A DNA stretch of 64,000 nt from Pterobdella sp. o SKG-2022 (lineage: Eukaryota; Annelida; Clitellata; Hirudinida; Piscicolidae). A model generated the notes under the pieces. That model did not search any database and was not told the DNA's origin. It saw only the letters and a list, made by a program, of their open reading frames with translations. Shown in pieces: positions 1 through 15,000 of the stretch. The position numbers and the translations under genes were made by a program. How positions within the stretch are numbered: position 1 is the first letter of the stretch; every line of letters begins with the position of its first letter. The stretch lies in assembly GCA_964035795.1 (NCBI GenBank), contig OZ038322.1, positions 23,456,359 through 23,520,358 of the forward strand, given 5' to 3'.

Positions 1-3000
1 TGGCGGTAACAGTATCAGGCTATTTTAATCTTTGTATTGCTCTTGTCATACAAGCTATCTTTTGCCATCATGATCATCTAGTTTGTGCGAAATGTACCGT
101 ATGTTCAGTCACATCATAAGCCATCTATCCTACTCTAAAAGCATTTTTAAAGATTCCTAAATAGCAAGAATATCTAAAGTTTTCTTAGTATTTTGAATTT
201 AAAACACATTTAGCCAAAGTATCAGTCGGTTGATTAAATAATTTGATTGCATAGGTGTTTCAAGATGATTCAGTTCAAATGACAGAATGCTGTGATGTTT
301 AGAAAATCTACATACAAATCTAACCCTAAGATTACTGGTTTTCAATTGCAAAAAGAAATTTTGTACTTTTAATCTTCTCCCATTAATACATAATTTATAC
401 GTCACACTGGATTCTGCATTTAATCCACAGTTATTACACCACCACTATAACAACGGCAAGATGAGCGTGGGTGATGGCGGTAACAGTATCAGGCTATTTT
501 AATCTTTGTATTGCTCTTGTCATACAAGCTATCTTTTGCCATCATGATCATCTAGTTTGTGCGAAATGTACCGTATGTTCAGTCACATCATAAGCCATCT
601 ATCCTACTCTAAAAGCATTTTTAAAGATTCCTAAATAGCAAGAATATCTAAAGTTTTCTTAGTATTTTGAATTTAAAACACATTTAGCCAAAGTATCAGT
701 CGGTTGATTAAATAATTTGATTGCATAGGTGTTTCAAGATGATTCAGTTCAAATGACAGAATGCTGTGATGTTTAGAAAATCTACATACAAATCTAACCC
801 TAAGATTACTGGTTTTCAATTGCAAAAAGAAATTTTGTACTTTTAATCTTCTCCCATTAATACATAATTTATACGTCACACTGGATTCTGCATTTAATCC
901 ACAGTTATTACACCACCACTATAACAACGGCAAGATGAGCGTGGGTGATGGCGGTAACAGTATCAGGCTATTTTAATCTTTGTATTGCTCTTGTCATACA
1001 AGCTATCTTTTGCCATCATGATCATCTAGTTTGTGCGAAATGTACCGTATGTTCAGTCACATCATAAGCCATCTATCCTACTCTAAAAGCATTTTTAAAG
1101 ATTCCTAAATAGCAAGAATATCTAAAGTTTTCTTAGTATTTTGAATTTAAAACACATTTAGCCAAAGTATCAGTCGGTTGATTAAATAATTTGATTGCAT
1201 AGGTGTTTCAAGATGATTCAGTTCAAATGACAGAATGCTGTGATGTTTAGAAAATCTACATACAAATCTAACCCTAAGATTACTGGTTTTCAATTGCAAA
1301 AAGAAATTTTGTACTTTTAATCTTCTCCCATTAATACATAATTTATACGTCACATTGGATTCTGCATTTAATCCACAGTTATTACACCACCACTATAACA
1401 ACGGCAAGATGAGCGTGGGTGATGGCGGTAACAGTATCAGGCTATTTTAATCTTTGTATTGCTCTTGTCATACAAGCTATCTTTTGCCATCATGATCATC
1501 TAGTTTGTGCGAAATGTACCGTATGTTCAGTCACATCATAAGCCATCTATCCTACTCTAAAAGCATTTTTAAAGATTCCTAAATAGCAAGAATATCTAAA
1601 GTTTTCTTAGTATTTTGAATTTAAAACACATTTAGCCAAAGTATCAGTCGGTTGATTAAATAATTTGATTGCATAGGTGTTTCAAGATGATTCAGTTCAA
1701 ATGACAGAAATGCTGTGATGTTTAGAAAATCTACATACAAATCTAACACTAAGATTACTGGTTTTCAATTGCAAAAAGAACTTTTGTACTTTTAATCTTC
1801 TCCCATTAATACATAATTTATACGTCACACTGGATTCTGCATTTAATCCACAGTTATTACACCACCACTATAACAACGGCAAGATGAGCGTGGGTGATGG
1901 CGGTAACAGTATCAGGCTATTTTAATCTTTGTATTGCTCTTGTCACACAAGCTATCTTTTGCCATCATGATCATCTAGTTTGTGCGAAATGTACCGTATG
2001 TTCAGTCACATCATAAGCCATCTATCCTACTCTAAAAGCATTTTTAAAGATTCCTAAATAGCAAGAATATCTAAAGTTTTCTTAGTATTTTGAATTTAAA
2101 ACACATTTAGCCAAAGTATCAGTCGGTTGATTAAATAATTTGATTGCATAGGTGTTTCAAGATGATTCAGTTCAAATGACAGAATGCTGTGATGTTTAGA
2201 AAATCTACATACAAATCTAACCCTAAGATTACTGGTTTTCAATTGCAAAAAGAAATTTTGTACTTTTAATCTTCTCCCATTAATACATAATTTATACGTC
2301 ACATTGGATTCTGCATTTAATCCACAGTTATTACACCACCACTATAACAACGGCAAGATGAGCGTCGGTGATGGCGGTAACAGTATCAGGCTATTTTAAT
2401 CTTTGTATTGCTCTTGTCATACAAGCTATCTTTTGCCATCATGATCATCTAGTTTGTGCGAAATGTACCGTATGTTCAGTCACATCATAAGCCATCTATC
2501 CTACTCTAAAAGCATTTTTAAAGATTCCTAAATAGCAAGAATATCTAAAGTTTTCTTAGTATTTTGAATTTAAAACACATTTAGCCAAAGTATCAGTCGG
2601 TTGATTAAATAATTTGATTGCATAGGTGTTTCAAGATGATTCAGTTCAAATGACAGAATGCTGTGATGTTTAGAAAATCTACATACAAATCTAACCCTAA
2701 GATTACTGGTTTTCAATTGCAAAAAGAAATTTTGTACTTTTAATCTTCTCCCATTAATACATAATTTATACGTCACATTGGATTCTGCATTTAATCCACA
2801 GTTATTACACCACCACTATAACAACGGCAAGATGAGCGTCGGTGATGGCGGTAACAGTATCAGGCTATTTTAATCTTTGTATTGCTCTTGTCATACAAGC
2901 TATCTTTTGCCATCATGATCATCTAGTTTGTGCGAAATGTACCGTATGTTCAGTCACATCATAAGCCATCTATCCTACTCTAAAAGCATTTTTAAAGATT

Positions 3001-6000
3001 CCTAAATAGCAAGAATATCTAAAGTTTTCTTAGTATTTTGAATTTAAAACACATTTAGCCAAAGTATCAGTCGGTTGATTAAATAATTTGATTGCATAGG
3101 TGTTTCAAGATGATTCAGTTCAAATGACAGAATGCTGTGATGTTTAGAAAATCTACATACAAATCTAACCCTAAGATTACTGGTTTTCAATTGCAAAAAG
3201 AAATTTTGTACTTTTAATCTTCTCCCATTAATACATAATTTATACGTCACATTGGATTCTGCATTTAATCCACAGTTATTACACCACCACTATAACAACG
3301 GCAAGATGAGCGTCGGTGATGGCGGTAACAGTATCAGGCTATTTTAATCTTTGTATTGCTCTTGTCATACAAGCTATCTTTTGCCATCATGATCATCTAG
3401 TTTGTGCGAAATGTACCGTATGTTCAGTCACATCATAAGCCATCTATCCTACTCTAAAAGCATTTTTAAAGATTCCTAAATAGCAAGAATATCTAAAGTT
3501 TTCTTAGTATTTTGAATTTAAAACACATTTAGCCAAAGTATCAGTCGGTTGATTAAATAATTTGATTGCATAGGTGTTTCAAGATGATTCAGTTCAAATG
3601 ACAGAATGCTGTGATGTTTAGAAAATCTACATACAAATCTAACCCTAAGATTACTGGTTTTCAATTGCAAAAAGAAATTTTGTACTTTTAATCTTCTCCC
3701 ATTATTACATAATTTATACGTCACATTGGATTCTGCATTTTATCCACAGTTATTACACCACCACTATAACAACGGCAAGATGAGCGTCGGTGATGGCGGT
3801 AACAGTATCAGGCTATTTTCATCTTTGTATTGCTCTTGTCATACAAGCTATCTTTTGCCATCATGATCATCTAGTTTGTGCGAAATGTACCGTATGTTCA
3901 GTCACATCATAAGCCATCTATCCTACTCTAAAAGCATTTTTAAAGATTCCTAAATAGCAAGAATATCTAAAGTTTTCTTAGTATTTTGAATTTAAAACAC
4001 ATTTAGCCAAAGTATCAGTCGGTTGATTAAATAATTTGATTGCATAGGTGTTTCAAGATGATTCAGTTCAAATGACAGAATGCTGTGATGTTTAGAAAAT
4101 CTACATACAAATCTAACCCTAAGATTACTGGTTTTCAATTGCAAAAAGAAATTTTGTACTTTTAATCTTCTCCCATTAATACATAATTTATACGTCACAT
4201 TGGATTCTGCATTTAATCCACAGTTATTACACCACCACTATAACAACGGCAAGATGAGCGTGGGTGATGGCGGTAACAGTATCAGGCTATTTTAATCTTT
4301 GTATTGCTCTTGTCATACAAGCTATCTTTTGCCATCATGATCATCTAGTTTGTGCGAAATGTACCGTATGTTCAGTCACATCATAAGCCATCTATCCTAC
4401 TCTAAAAGCATTTTTAAAGATTCCTAAATAGCAAGAATATCTAAAGTTTTCTTAGTATTTTGAATTTAAAACACATTTAGCCAAAGTATCAGTCGGTTGA
4501 TTAAATAATTTGATTGCATAGGTGTTTCAAGATGATTCAGTTCAAATGACAGAATGCTGTGATGTTTAGAAAATCTACATACAAATCTAACCCTAAGATT
4601 ACTGGTTTTCAATTGCAAAAAGAAATTTTGTACTTTTAATCTTCTCCCATTAATACATAATTTATACGTCACATTGGATTCTGCATTTAATCCACAGTTA
4701 TTACACCACCACTATAACAACGGCAAGATGAGCGTGGGTGATGGCGGTAACAGTATCAGGCTATTTTAATCTTTGTATTGCTCTTGTCATACAAGCTATC
4801 TTTTGCCATCATGATCATCTAGTTTGTGCGAAATGTACCGTATGTTCAGTCACATCATAAGCCATCTATCCTACTCTAAAAGCATTTTTAAAGATTCCTA
4901 AATAGCAAGAATATCTAAAGTTTTCTTAGTATTTTGAATTTAAAACACATTTAGCCAAAGTATCAGTCGGTTGATTAAATAATTTGATTGCATAGGTGTT
5001 TCAAGATGATTCAGTTCAAATGACAGAATGCTGTGATGTTTAGAAAATCTACATACAAATCTAACCCTAAGATTACTGGTTTTCAATTGCAAAAAGAAAT
5101 TTTGTACTTTTAATCTTCTCCCATTAATACATAATTTATACGTCACACTGGATTCTGCATTTAATCCACAGTTATTACACCACCACTATAACAACGGCAA
5201 GATGAGCGTGGGTGATGGCGGTAACAGTATCAGGCTATTTTAATCTTTGTATTGCTCTTGTCATACAAGCTATCTTTTGCCATCATGATCATCTAGTTTG
5301 TGCGAAATGTACCGTATGTTCAGTCACATCATAAGCCATCTATCCTACTCTAAAAGCATTTTTAAAGATTCCTAAATAGCAAGAATATCTAAAGTTTTCT
5401 TAGTATTTTGAATTTAAAACACATTTAGCCAAAGTATCAGTCGGTTGATTAAATAATTTGATTGCATAGGTGTTTCAAGATGATTCAGTTCAAATGACAG
5501 AATGCTGTGATGTTTAGAAAATCTACATACAAATCTAACCCTAAGATTACTGGTTTTCAATTGCAAAAAGAAATTTTGTACTTTTAATCTTCTCCCATTA
5601 ATACATAATTTATACGTCACACTGGATTCTGCATTTAATCCACAGTTATTACACCACCACTATAACAACGGCAAGATGAGCGTGGGTGATGGCGGTAACA
5701 GTATCAGGCTATTTTAATCTTTGTATTGCTCTTGTCATACAAGCTATCTTTTGCCATCATGATCATCTAGTTTGTGCGAAATGTACCGTATGTTCAGTCA
5801 CATCATAAGCCATCTATCCTACTCTAAAAGCATTTTTAAAGATTCCTAAATAGCAAGAATATCTAAAGTTTTCTTAGTATTTTGAATTTAAAACACATTT
5901 AGCCAAAGTATCAGTCGGTTGATTAAATAATTTGATTGCATAGGTGTTTCAAGATGATTCAGTTCAAATGACAGAATGCTGTGATGTTTAGAAAATCTAC

Positions 6001-9000
6001 ATACAAATCTAACCCTAAGATTACTGGTTTTCAATTGCAAAAAGAAATTTTGTACTTTTAATCTTCTCCCATTAATACATAATTTATACGTCACACTGGA
6101 TTCTGCATTTAATCCACAGTTATTACACCACCACTATAACAACGGCAAGATGAGCGTGGGTGATGGCGGTAACAGTATCAGGCTATTTTAATCTTTGTAT
6201 TGCTCTTGTCATACAAGCTATCTTTTGCCATCATGATCATCTAGTTTGTGCGAAATGTACCGTATGTTCAGTCACATCATAAGCCATCTATCCTACTCTA
6301 AAAGCATTTTTAAAGATTCCTAAATAGCAAGAATATCTAAAGTTTTCTTAGTATTTTGAATTTAAAACACATTTAGCCAAAGTATCAGTCGGTTGATTAA
6401 ATAATTTGATTGCATAGGTGTTTCAAGATGATTCAGTTCAAATGACAGAATGCTGTGATGTTTAGAAAATCTACATACAAATCTAACCCTAAGATTACTG
6501 GTTTTCAATTGCAAAAAGAAATTTTGTACTTTTAATCTTCTCCCATTAATACATAATTTATACGTCACACTGGATTCTGCATTTAATCCACAGTTATTAC
6601 ACCACCACTATAACAACGGCAAGATGAGCGTGGGTGATGGCGGTAACAGTATCAGGCTATTTTAATCTTTGTATTGCTCTTGTCATACAAGCTATCTTTT
6701 GCCATCATGATCATCTAGTTTGTGCGAAATGTACCGTATGTTCAGTCACATCATAAGCCATCTATCCTACTCTAAAAGCATTTTTAAAGATTCCTAAATA
6801 GCAAGAATATCTAAAGTTTTCTTAGTATTTTGAATTTAAAACACATTTAGCCAAAGTATCAGTCGGTTGATTAAATAATTTGATTGCATAGGTGTTTCAA
6901 GATGATTCAGTTCAAATGACAGAATGCTGTGATGTTTAGAAAATCTACATACAAATCTAACCCTAAGATTACTGGTTTTCAATTGCAAAAAGAACTTTTG
7001 TACTTTTAATCTTCTCCCATTAATACATAATTTATACGTCACATTGGATTCTGCATTTAATCCACAGTTATTACACCACCACTATAACAACGGCAAGATG
7101 AGCGTCGGTGATGGCGGTAACAGTATCAGGCTATTTTAATCTTTGTATTGCTCTTGTCATACAAGCTATCTTTTGCCATCATGATCATCTAGTTTGTGCG
7201 AAATGTACCGTATGTTCAGTCACATCATAAGCCATCTATCCTACTCTAAAAGCATTTTTAAAGATTCCTAAATAGCAAGAATATCTAAAGTTTTCTTAGT
7301 ATTTTGAATTTAAAACACATTTAGCCAAAGTATCAGTCGGTTGATTAAATAATTTGATTGCATAGGTGTTTCAAGATGATTCAGTTCAAATGACAGAATG
7401 CTGTGATGTTTAGAAAATCTACATACAAATCTAACACTAAGATTACTGGTTTTCAATTGCAAAAAGAAATTTTGTACTTTTAATCTTCTCCCATTAATAC
7501 ATAATTTATACGTCACACTGGATTCTGCATTTAATCCACAGTTATTACACCACCACTATAACAACGGCAAGATGAGCGTGGGTGATGGCGGTAACAGTAT
7601 CAGGCTATTTTAATCTTTGTATTGCTCTTGTCATACAAGCTATCTTTTGCCATCATGATCATCTAGTTTGTGCGAAATGTACCGTATGTTCAGTCACATC
7701 ATAAGCCATCTATCCTACTCTAAAAGCATTTTTAAAGATTCCTAAATAGCAAGAATATCTAAAGTTTTCTTAGTATTTTGTATTTAAAACACATTTAGCC
7801 AAAGTATCAGTCGGTTGATTAAATAATTTGATTGCATAGGTGTTTCAAGATGATTCAGTTCAAATGACAGAATGCTGTGATGTTTAGAAAATCTACATAC
7901 AAATCTAACCCTAAGATTACTGGTTTTCAATTGCAAAAAGAAATTTTGTACTTTTAATCTTCTCCCATTAATACATAATTTATACGTCACATTGGATTCT
8001 GCATTTAATCCACAGTTATTACACCACCACTATAACAATGGCAAGATGAGCGTCGGTGATGGCGGTAACAGTATCAGGCTATTTTAATCTTTGTATTGCT
8101 CTTGTCATACAAGCTATCTTTTGCCATCATGATCATCTAGTTTGTGCGAAATGTACCGTATGTTTAGTCACATCATAAGCCATCTATCCTACTCTAAAAG
8201 CATTTTTAAAGATTCCTAAATAGGAAGAATATCTAAAGTTTTCTTAGTATTTTGAATTTAAAACACATTTAGCCAAAGTATCAGTCGGTTGATTAAATAA
8301 TTTGATTGCATAGGTGTTTCAAGATGATTCAGTTCAAATGACAGAATGCTGTGATGTTTAGAAAATCTACATACAAATCTAACCCTAAGATTACTGGTTT
8401 TCAATTGCAAAAAGAAATTTTGTACTTTTAATCTTCTCCCATTAATACATAATTTATACGTCACATTGGATTCTGCATTTAATCCACAGTTATTACACCA
8501 CCACTATAACAACGGCAAGATGAGCGTGGGTGATGGCGGTAACAGTATCAGGCTATTTTAATCTTTGTATTGCTCTTGTCATACAAGCTATCTTTTGCCA
8601 TCATGATCATCTAGTTTGTGCGAAATGTACCGTATGTTCAGTCACATCATAAGCCATCTATCCTACTCTAAAAGCATTTTTAAAGATTCCTAAATAGCAA
8701 GAATATCTAAAGTTTTCTTAGTATTTTGAATTTAAAACACATTTAGCCAAAGTATCAGTCGGTTGATTAAATAATTTGATTGCATAGGTGTTTCAAGATG
8801 ATTCAGTTCAAATGACAGAATGCTGTGATGTTTAGAAAATCTACATACAAATCTAACACTAAGATTACTGGTTTTCAATTGCAAAAAGAACTTTTGTACT
8901 TTTAATCTTCTCCCATTAATACATAATTTATACGTCACACTGGATTCTGCATTTAATCCACAGTTATTACACCACCACTATAACAACGGCAAGATGAGCG

Positions 9001-12000
9001 TGGGTGATGGCGGTAACAGTATCAGGCTATTTTAATCTTTGTATTGCTCTTGTCACACAAGCTACTTTTGCCATCATGATCATCTAGTTTGTGCGAAATG
9101 TACCGTATGTTCAGTCACATCATAAGCCATCTATCCTACTCTAAAAGCATTTTTAAAGATTCCTAAATAGCAAGAATATCTAAAGTTTTCTTAGTATTTT
9201 GAATTTAAAACACATTTAGCCAAAGTATCAGTCGGTTGATTAAATAATTTGATTGCATAGGTGTTTCAAGATGATTCAGTTCAAATGACAGAATGCTGTG
9301 ATGTTTAGAAAATCTACATACAAATCTAACCCTAAGATTACTGGTTTTCAATTGCAAAAAGAAATTTTGTACTTTTAATCTTCTCCCATTAATACATAAT
9401 TTATACGTCACATTGGATTCTGCATTTAATCCACAGTTATTACACCACCACTATAACAACGGCAAGATGAGCGTCGGTGATGGCGGTAACAGTATCAGGC
9501 TATTTTAATCTTTGTATTGCTCTTGTCATACAAGCTATCTTTTGCCATCATGATCATCTAGTTTGTGCGAAATGTACCGTATGTTCAGTCACATCATAAG
9601 CCATCTATCCTACTCTAAAAGCATTTTTAAAGATTCCTAAATAGCAAGAATATCTAAAGTTTTCTTAGTATTTTGAATTTAAAACACATTTAGCCAAAGT
9701 ATCAGTCGGTTGATTAAATAATTTGATTGCATAGGTGTTTCAAGATGATTCAGTTCAAATGACAGAATGCTGTGATGTTTAGAAAATCTACATACAAATC
9801 TAACCCTAAGATTACTGGTTTTCAATTGCAAAAAGAAATTTTGTACTTTTAATCTTCTCCCATTAATACATAATTTATACGTCACACTGGATTCTGCATT
9901 TAATCCACAGTTATTACACCACCACTATAACAACGGCAAGATGAGCGTGGGTGATGGCGGTAACAGTATCAGGCTATTTTAATCTTTGTATTGCTCTTGT
10001 CACACAAGCTATCTTTTGCCATCATGATCATCTAGTTTGTGCGAAATGTACCGTATGTTCAGTCACATCATAAGCCATCTATCCTACTCTAAAAGCATTT
10101 TTAAAGATTCCTAAATAGCAAGAATATCTAAAGTTTTCTTAGTATTTTGAATTTAAAACACATTTAGCCAAAGTATCAGTCGGTTGATTAAATAATTTGA
10201 TTGCATAGGTGTTTCAAGATGATTCAGTTCAAATGACAGAATGATGTGATGTTTAGAAAATCTACATACAAATCTAACACTAAGATTACTGGTTTTCAAT
10301 TGGAAAAAGAAATTTTGTACTTTTAATCTTCTCCCATTAATACATAATTTATACGTCACACTGGATTCTGCATTTAATCCACAGTTATTACACCACCACT
10401 ATAACAACGGCAAGATGAGCGTGGGTGATGGCGGTAACAGTATCAGGCTATTTTAATCTTTGTATTGCTCTTGTCATACAAGCTATCTTTTGCCATCATG
10501 ATCATCTAGTTTGTGCGAAATGTACCGTATGTTCAGTCACATCATAAGCCATCTATCCTACTCTAAAAGCATTTTTAAAGATTCCTAAATAGCAAGAATA
10601 TCTAAAGTTTTCTTAGTATTTTGAATTTAAAACACATTTAGCCAAAGTATCAGTCGGTTGATTAAATAATTTGATTGCATAGGTGTTTCAAGATGATTCA
10701 GTTCAAATGACAGAATGCTGTGATGTTTAGAAAATCTACATACAAATCTAACCCTAAGATTACTGGTTTTCAATTGCAAAAAGAAATTTTGTACTTTTAA
10801 TCTTCTCCCATTAATACATAATTTATACGTCACACTGGATTCTGCATTTAATCCACAGTTATTACACCACCACTATAACAACGGCAAGATGAGCGTGGGT
10901 GATGGCGGTAACAGTATCAGGCTATTTTAATCTTTGTATTGCTCTTGTCACACAAGCTATCTTTTGCCATCATGATCATCTAGTTTGTGCGAAATGTACC
11001 GTATGTTCAGTCACATCATAAGCCATCTATCCTACTCTAAAAGCATTTTTAAAGATTCCTAAATAGCAAGAATATCTAAAGTTTTCTTAGTATTTTGAAT
11101 TTAAAACACATTTAGCCAAAGTATCAGTCGGTTGATTAAATAATTTGATTGCATAGGTGTTTCAAGATGATTCAGTTCAAATGACAGAAATGCTGTGATG
11201 TTTAGAAAATCTACATACAAATCTAACACTAAGATTACTGGTTTTCAATTGCAAAAAGAACTTTTGTACTTTTAATCTTCTCCCATTAATACATAATTTA
11301 TACGTCACACTGGATTCTGCATTTAATCCACAGTTATTACACCACCACTATAACAACGGCAAGATGAGCGTGGGTGATGGCGGTAACAGTATCAGGCTAT
11401 TTTAATCTTTGTATTGCTCTTGTCACACAAGCTATCTTTTGCCATCATGATCATCTAGTTTGTGCGAAATGTACCGTATGTTCAGTCACATCATAAGCCA
11501 TCTATCCTACTCTAAAAGCATTTTTAAAGATTCCTAAATAGCAAGAATATCTAAAGTTTTCTTAGTATTTTGAATTTAAAACACATTTAGCCAAAGTATC
11601 AGTCGGTTGATTAAATAATTTGATTGCATAGGTGTTTCAAGATGATTCAGTTCAAATGACAGAATGCTGTGATGTTTAGAAAATCTACATACAAATCTAA
11701 CCCTAAGATTACTGGTTTTCAATTGCAAAAAGAAATTTTGTACTTTTAATCTTCTCCCATTAATACATAATTTATACGTCACATTGGATTCTGCATTTAA
11801 TCCACAGTTATTACACCACCACTATAACAACGGCAAGATGAGCGTCGGTGATGGCGGTAACAGTATCAGGCTATTTTAATCTTTGTATTGCTCTTGTCAT
11901 ACAAGCTATCTTTTGCCATCATGATCATCTAGTTTGTGCGAAATGTACCGTATGTTCAGTCACATCATAAGCCATCTATCCTACTCTAAAAGCATTTTTA

Positions 12001-15000
12001 AAGATTCCTAAATAGCAAGAATATCTAAAGTTTTCTTAGTATTTTGAATTTAAAACACATTTAGCCAAAGTATCAGTCGGTTGATTAAATAATTTGATTG
12101 CATAGGTGTTTCAAGATGATTCAGTTCAAATGACAGAATGCTGTGATGTTTAGAAAATCTACATACAAATCTAACCCTAAGATTACTGGTTTTCAATTGC
12201 AAAAAGAAATTTTGTACTTTTAATCTTCTCCCATTAATACATAATTTATACGTCACATTGGATTCTGCATTTAATCCACAGTTATTACACCACCACTATA
12301 ACAACGGCAAGATGAGCGTCGGTGATGGCGGTAACAGTATCAGGCTATTTTAATCTTTGTATTGCTCTTGTCATACAAGCTATCTTTTGCCATCATGATC
12401 ATCTAGTTTGTGCGAAATGTACCGTATGTTCAGTCACATCATAAGCCATCTATCCTACTCTAAAAGCATTTTTAAAGATTCCTAAATAGCAAGAATATCT
12501 AAAGTTTTCTTAGTATTTTGAATTTAAAACACATTTAGCCAAAGTATCAGTCGGTTGATTAAATAATTTGATTGCATAGGTGTTTCAAGATGATTCAGTT
12601 CAAATGACAGAATGCTGTGATGTTTAGAAAATCTACATACAAATCTAACCCTAAGATTACTGGTTTTCAATTGCAAAAAGAAATTTTGTACTTTTAATCT
12701 TCTCCCATTAATACATAATTTATACGTCACATTGGATTCTGCATTTAATCCACAGTTATTACACCACCACTATAACAACGGCAAGATAAGCGTGGGTGAT
12801 GGCGGTAACCGTATCAGGCTATTTTAATCTTTGTATTGCTCTTGTCACACAAGCTATCTTTTGCCATCATGATCATCTAGTTTGTGCGAAATGTACCGTA
12901 TGTTCAGTCACATCATAAGCCATCTATCCTAATCTAAAAGCATTTTTAAAGATTCCTAAATAGCAAGAATATCTAAAGTTTTCTTAGTATTTTGAATTTA
13001 AAACACATTTAGCCAAAGTATCAGTCGGTTGATTAAATAATTTGATTGCATAGGTGTTTCAAGATGATTCAGTTCAAATGACAGAATGCTGTGATGTTTA
13101 GAAAATCTACATACAAATCTAACCCTAAGATTACTGGTTTTCAATTGCAAAAAGAAATTTTGTACTTTTAATCTTCTCCCATTAATACATAATTTATACG
13201 TCACACTGGATTCTGCATTTAATCCACAGTTATTACACCACCACTATAACAACGGCAAGATGAGCGTGGGTGATGGCGGTAACCGTATCAGGCTATTTTC
13301 ATCTTTGTATTGCTCTTGTCACACAAGCTATCTTTTGCCATCATGATCATCTAGTTTGTGCGAAATGTACCGTATGTTCAGTCACATCATAAGCCATCTA
13401 TCCTAATCTAAAAGCATTTTTAAAGATTCCTAAATAGCAAGAATATCTAAAGTTTTCTTAGTATTTTGAATTTAAAACACATTTAGCCAAAGTATCAGTC
13501 GGTTGATTAAATAATTTGATTGCATAGGTGTTTCAAGATGATTCAGTTCAAATGACAGAATGCTGTGATGTTTAGAAAATCTACATACAAATCTAACCCT
13601 AAGATTACTGGTTTTCAATTGCAAAAAGAAATTTTGTACTTTTAATCTTCTCCCATTAATACATAATTTATACGTCACATTGGATTCTGCATTTTATCCA
13701 CAGTTATTACACCACCACTATAACAACGGCAAGATGAGCGTGGGTGATGGCGGTAACAGTATCAGGCTATTTTCATCTTTGTATTGCTCTTGTCATACAA
13801 GCTATCTTTTGCCATCATGATCATCTAGTTTGTGCGAAATGTACCGTATGTTCAGTCACATCATAAGCCATCTATCCTACTCTAAAAGCATTTTTAAAGA
13901 TTCCTAAATAGCAAGAATATCTAAAGTTTTCTTAGTATTTTGAATTTAAAACACATTTAGCCAAAGTATCAGTCGGTTGATTAAATAATTTGATTGCATA
14001 GGTGTTTCAAGATGATTCAGTTCAAATGACAGAATGCTGTGATGTTTAGAAAATCTACATACAAATCTAACCCTAAGATTACTGGTTTTCAATTGCAAAA
14101 AGAAATTTTGTACTTTTAATCTTCTCCCATTAATACATAATTTATACGTCACACTGGATTCTGCATTTAATCCACAGTTATTACACCACCACTATAACAA
14201 CGGCAAGATGAGCGTGGGTGATGGCGGTAACAGTATCAGGCTATTTTCATCTTTGTATTGCTCTTGTCATACAAGCTATCTTTTGCCATCATGATCATCT
14301 AGTTTGTGCGAAATGTACCGTATGTTCAGTCACATCATAAGCCATCTATCCTACTCTAAAAGCATTTTTAAAGATTCCTAAATAGCAAGAATATCTAAAG
14401 TTTTCTTAGTATTTTAAATTTAAAACGCATTTAGCCAAAGTATCAGTCGGTTGATTAAATAATTTGATGCCATAGGTGTTTCAAGATGATTCAGTTCACA
14501 TGACAGAATGCTGTGATGTTTAGAAAATCTACATACAAATCTAACCCTAAGATTACTGGTTTTCAATTGCAAAAAGAAATTTTGTACTTTTAATCTTCTC
14601 CCATTAATACATAATTTATACGTCACACTGGATTCTGCATTTGATCCACAGTTATTACACCACCACTATAACAACGGCAAGATGAGCGTCGGTGATGGCG
14701 GTAACAGTATCAGGCTATTTTAATCTTTGTATTGCTCTTGTCATACAAGCTATCTTTTGCCATCATGATCATCTAGTTTGTGCGAAATGTACCGTATGTT
14801 CAGTCACATCATAAGCCATCTATCCTACTCTAAAAGCATTTTTAAAGATTCCTAAATAGCAAGAATATCTAAAGTTTTCTTATTATTTTGAAGTTAAAAC
14901 GTATTTAGCCAAAGTATCAGTCGGTTGATTAAATAATTTGATTGCATAGGTGTTTCAAGATGATTCAGTTCACATGACAGAATGCTGTGATGTTTAGAAA

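Noticed and set aside
1..474. The satellite unit as a 5S rRNA, snRNA or spliced-leader RNA repeat
   Set aside because: I looked for 5S, U1-U6 and known spliced-leader motifs and for a donor followed by an Sm site. Only a weak AAATTTTG is present and no recognisable RNA core.
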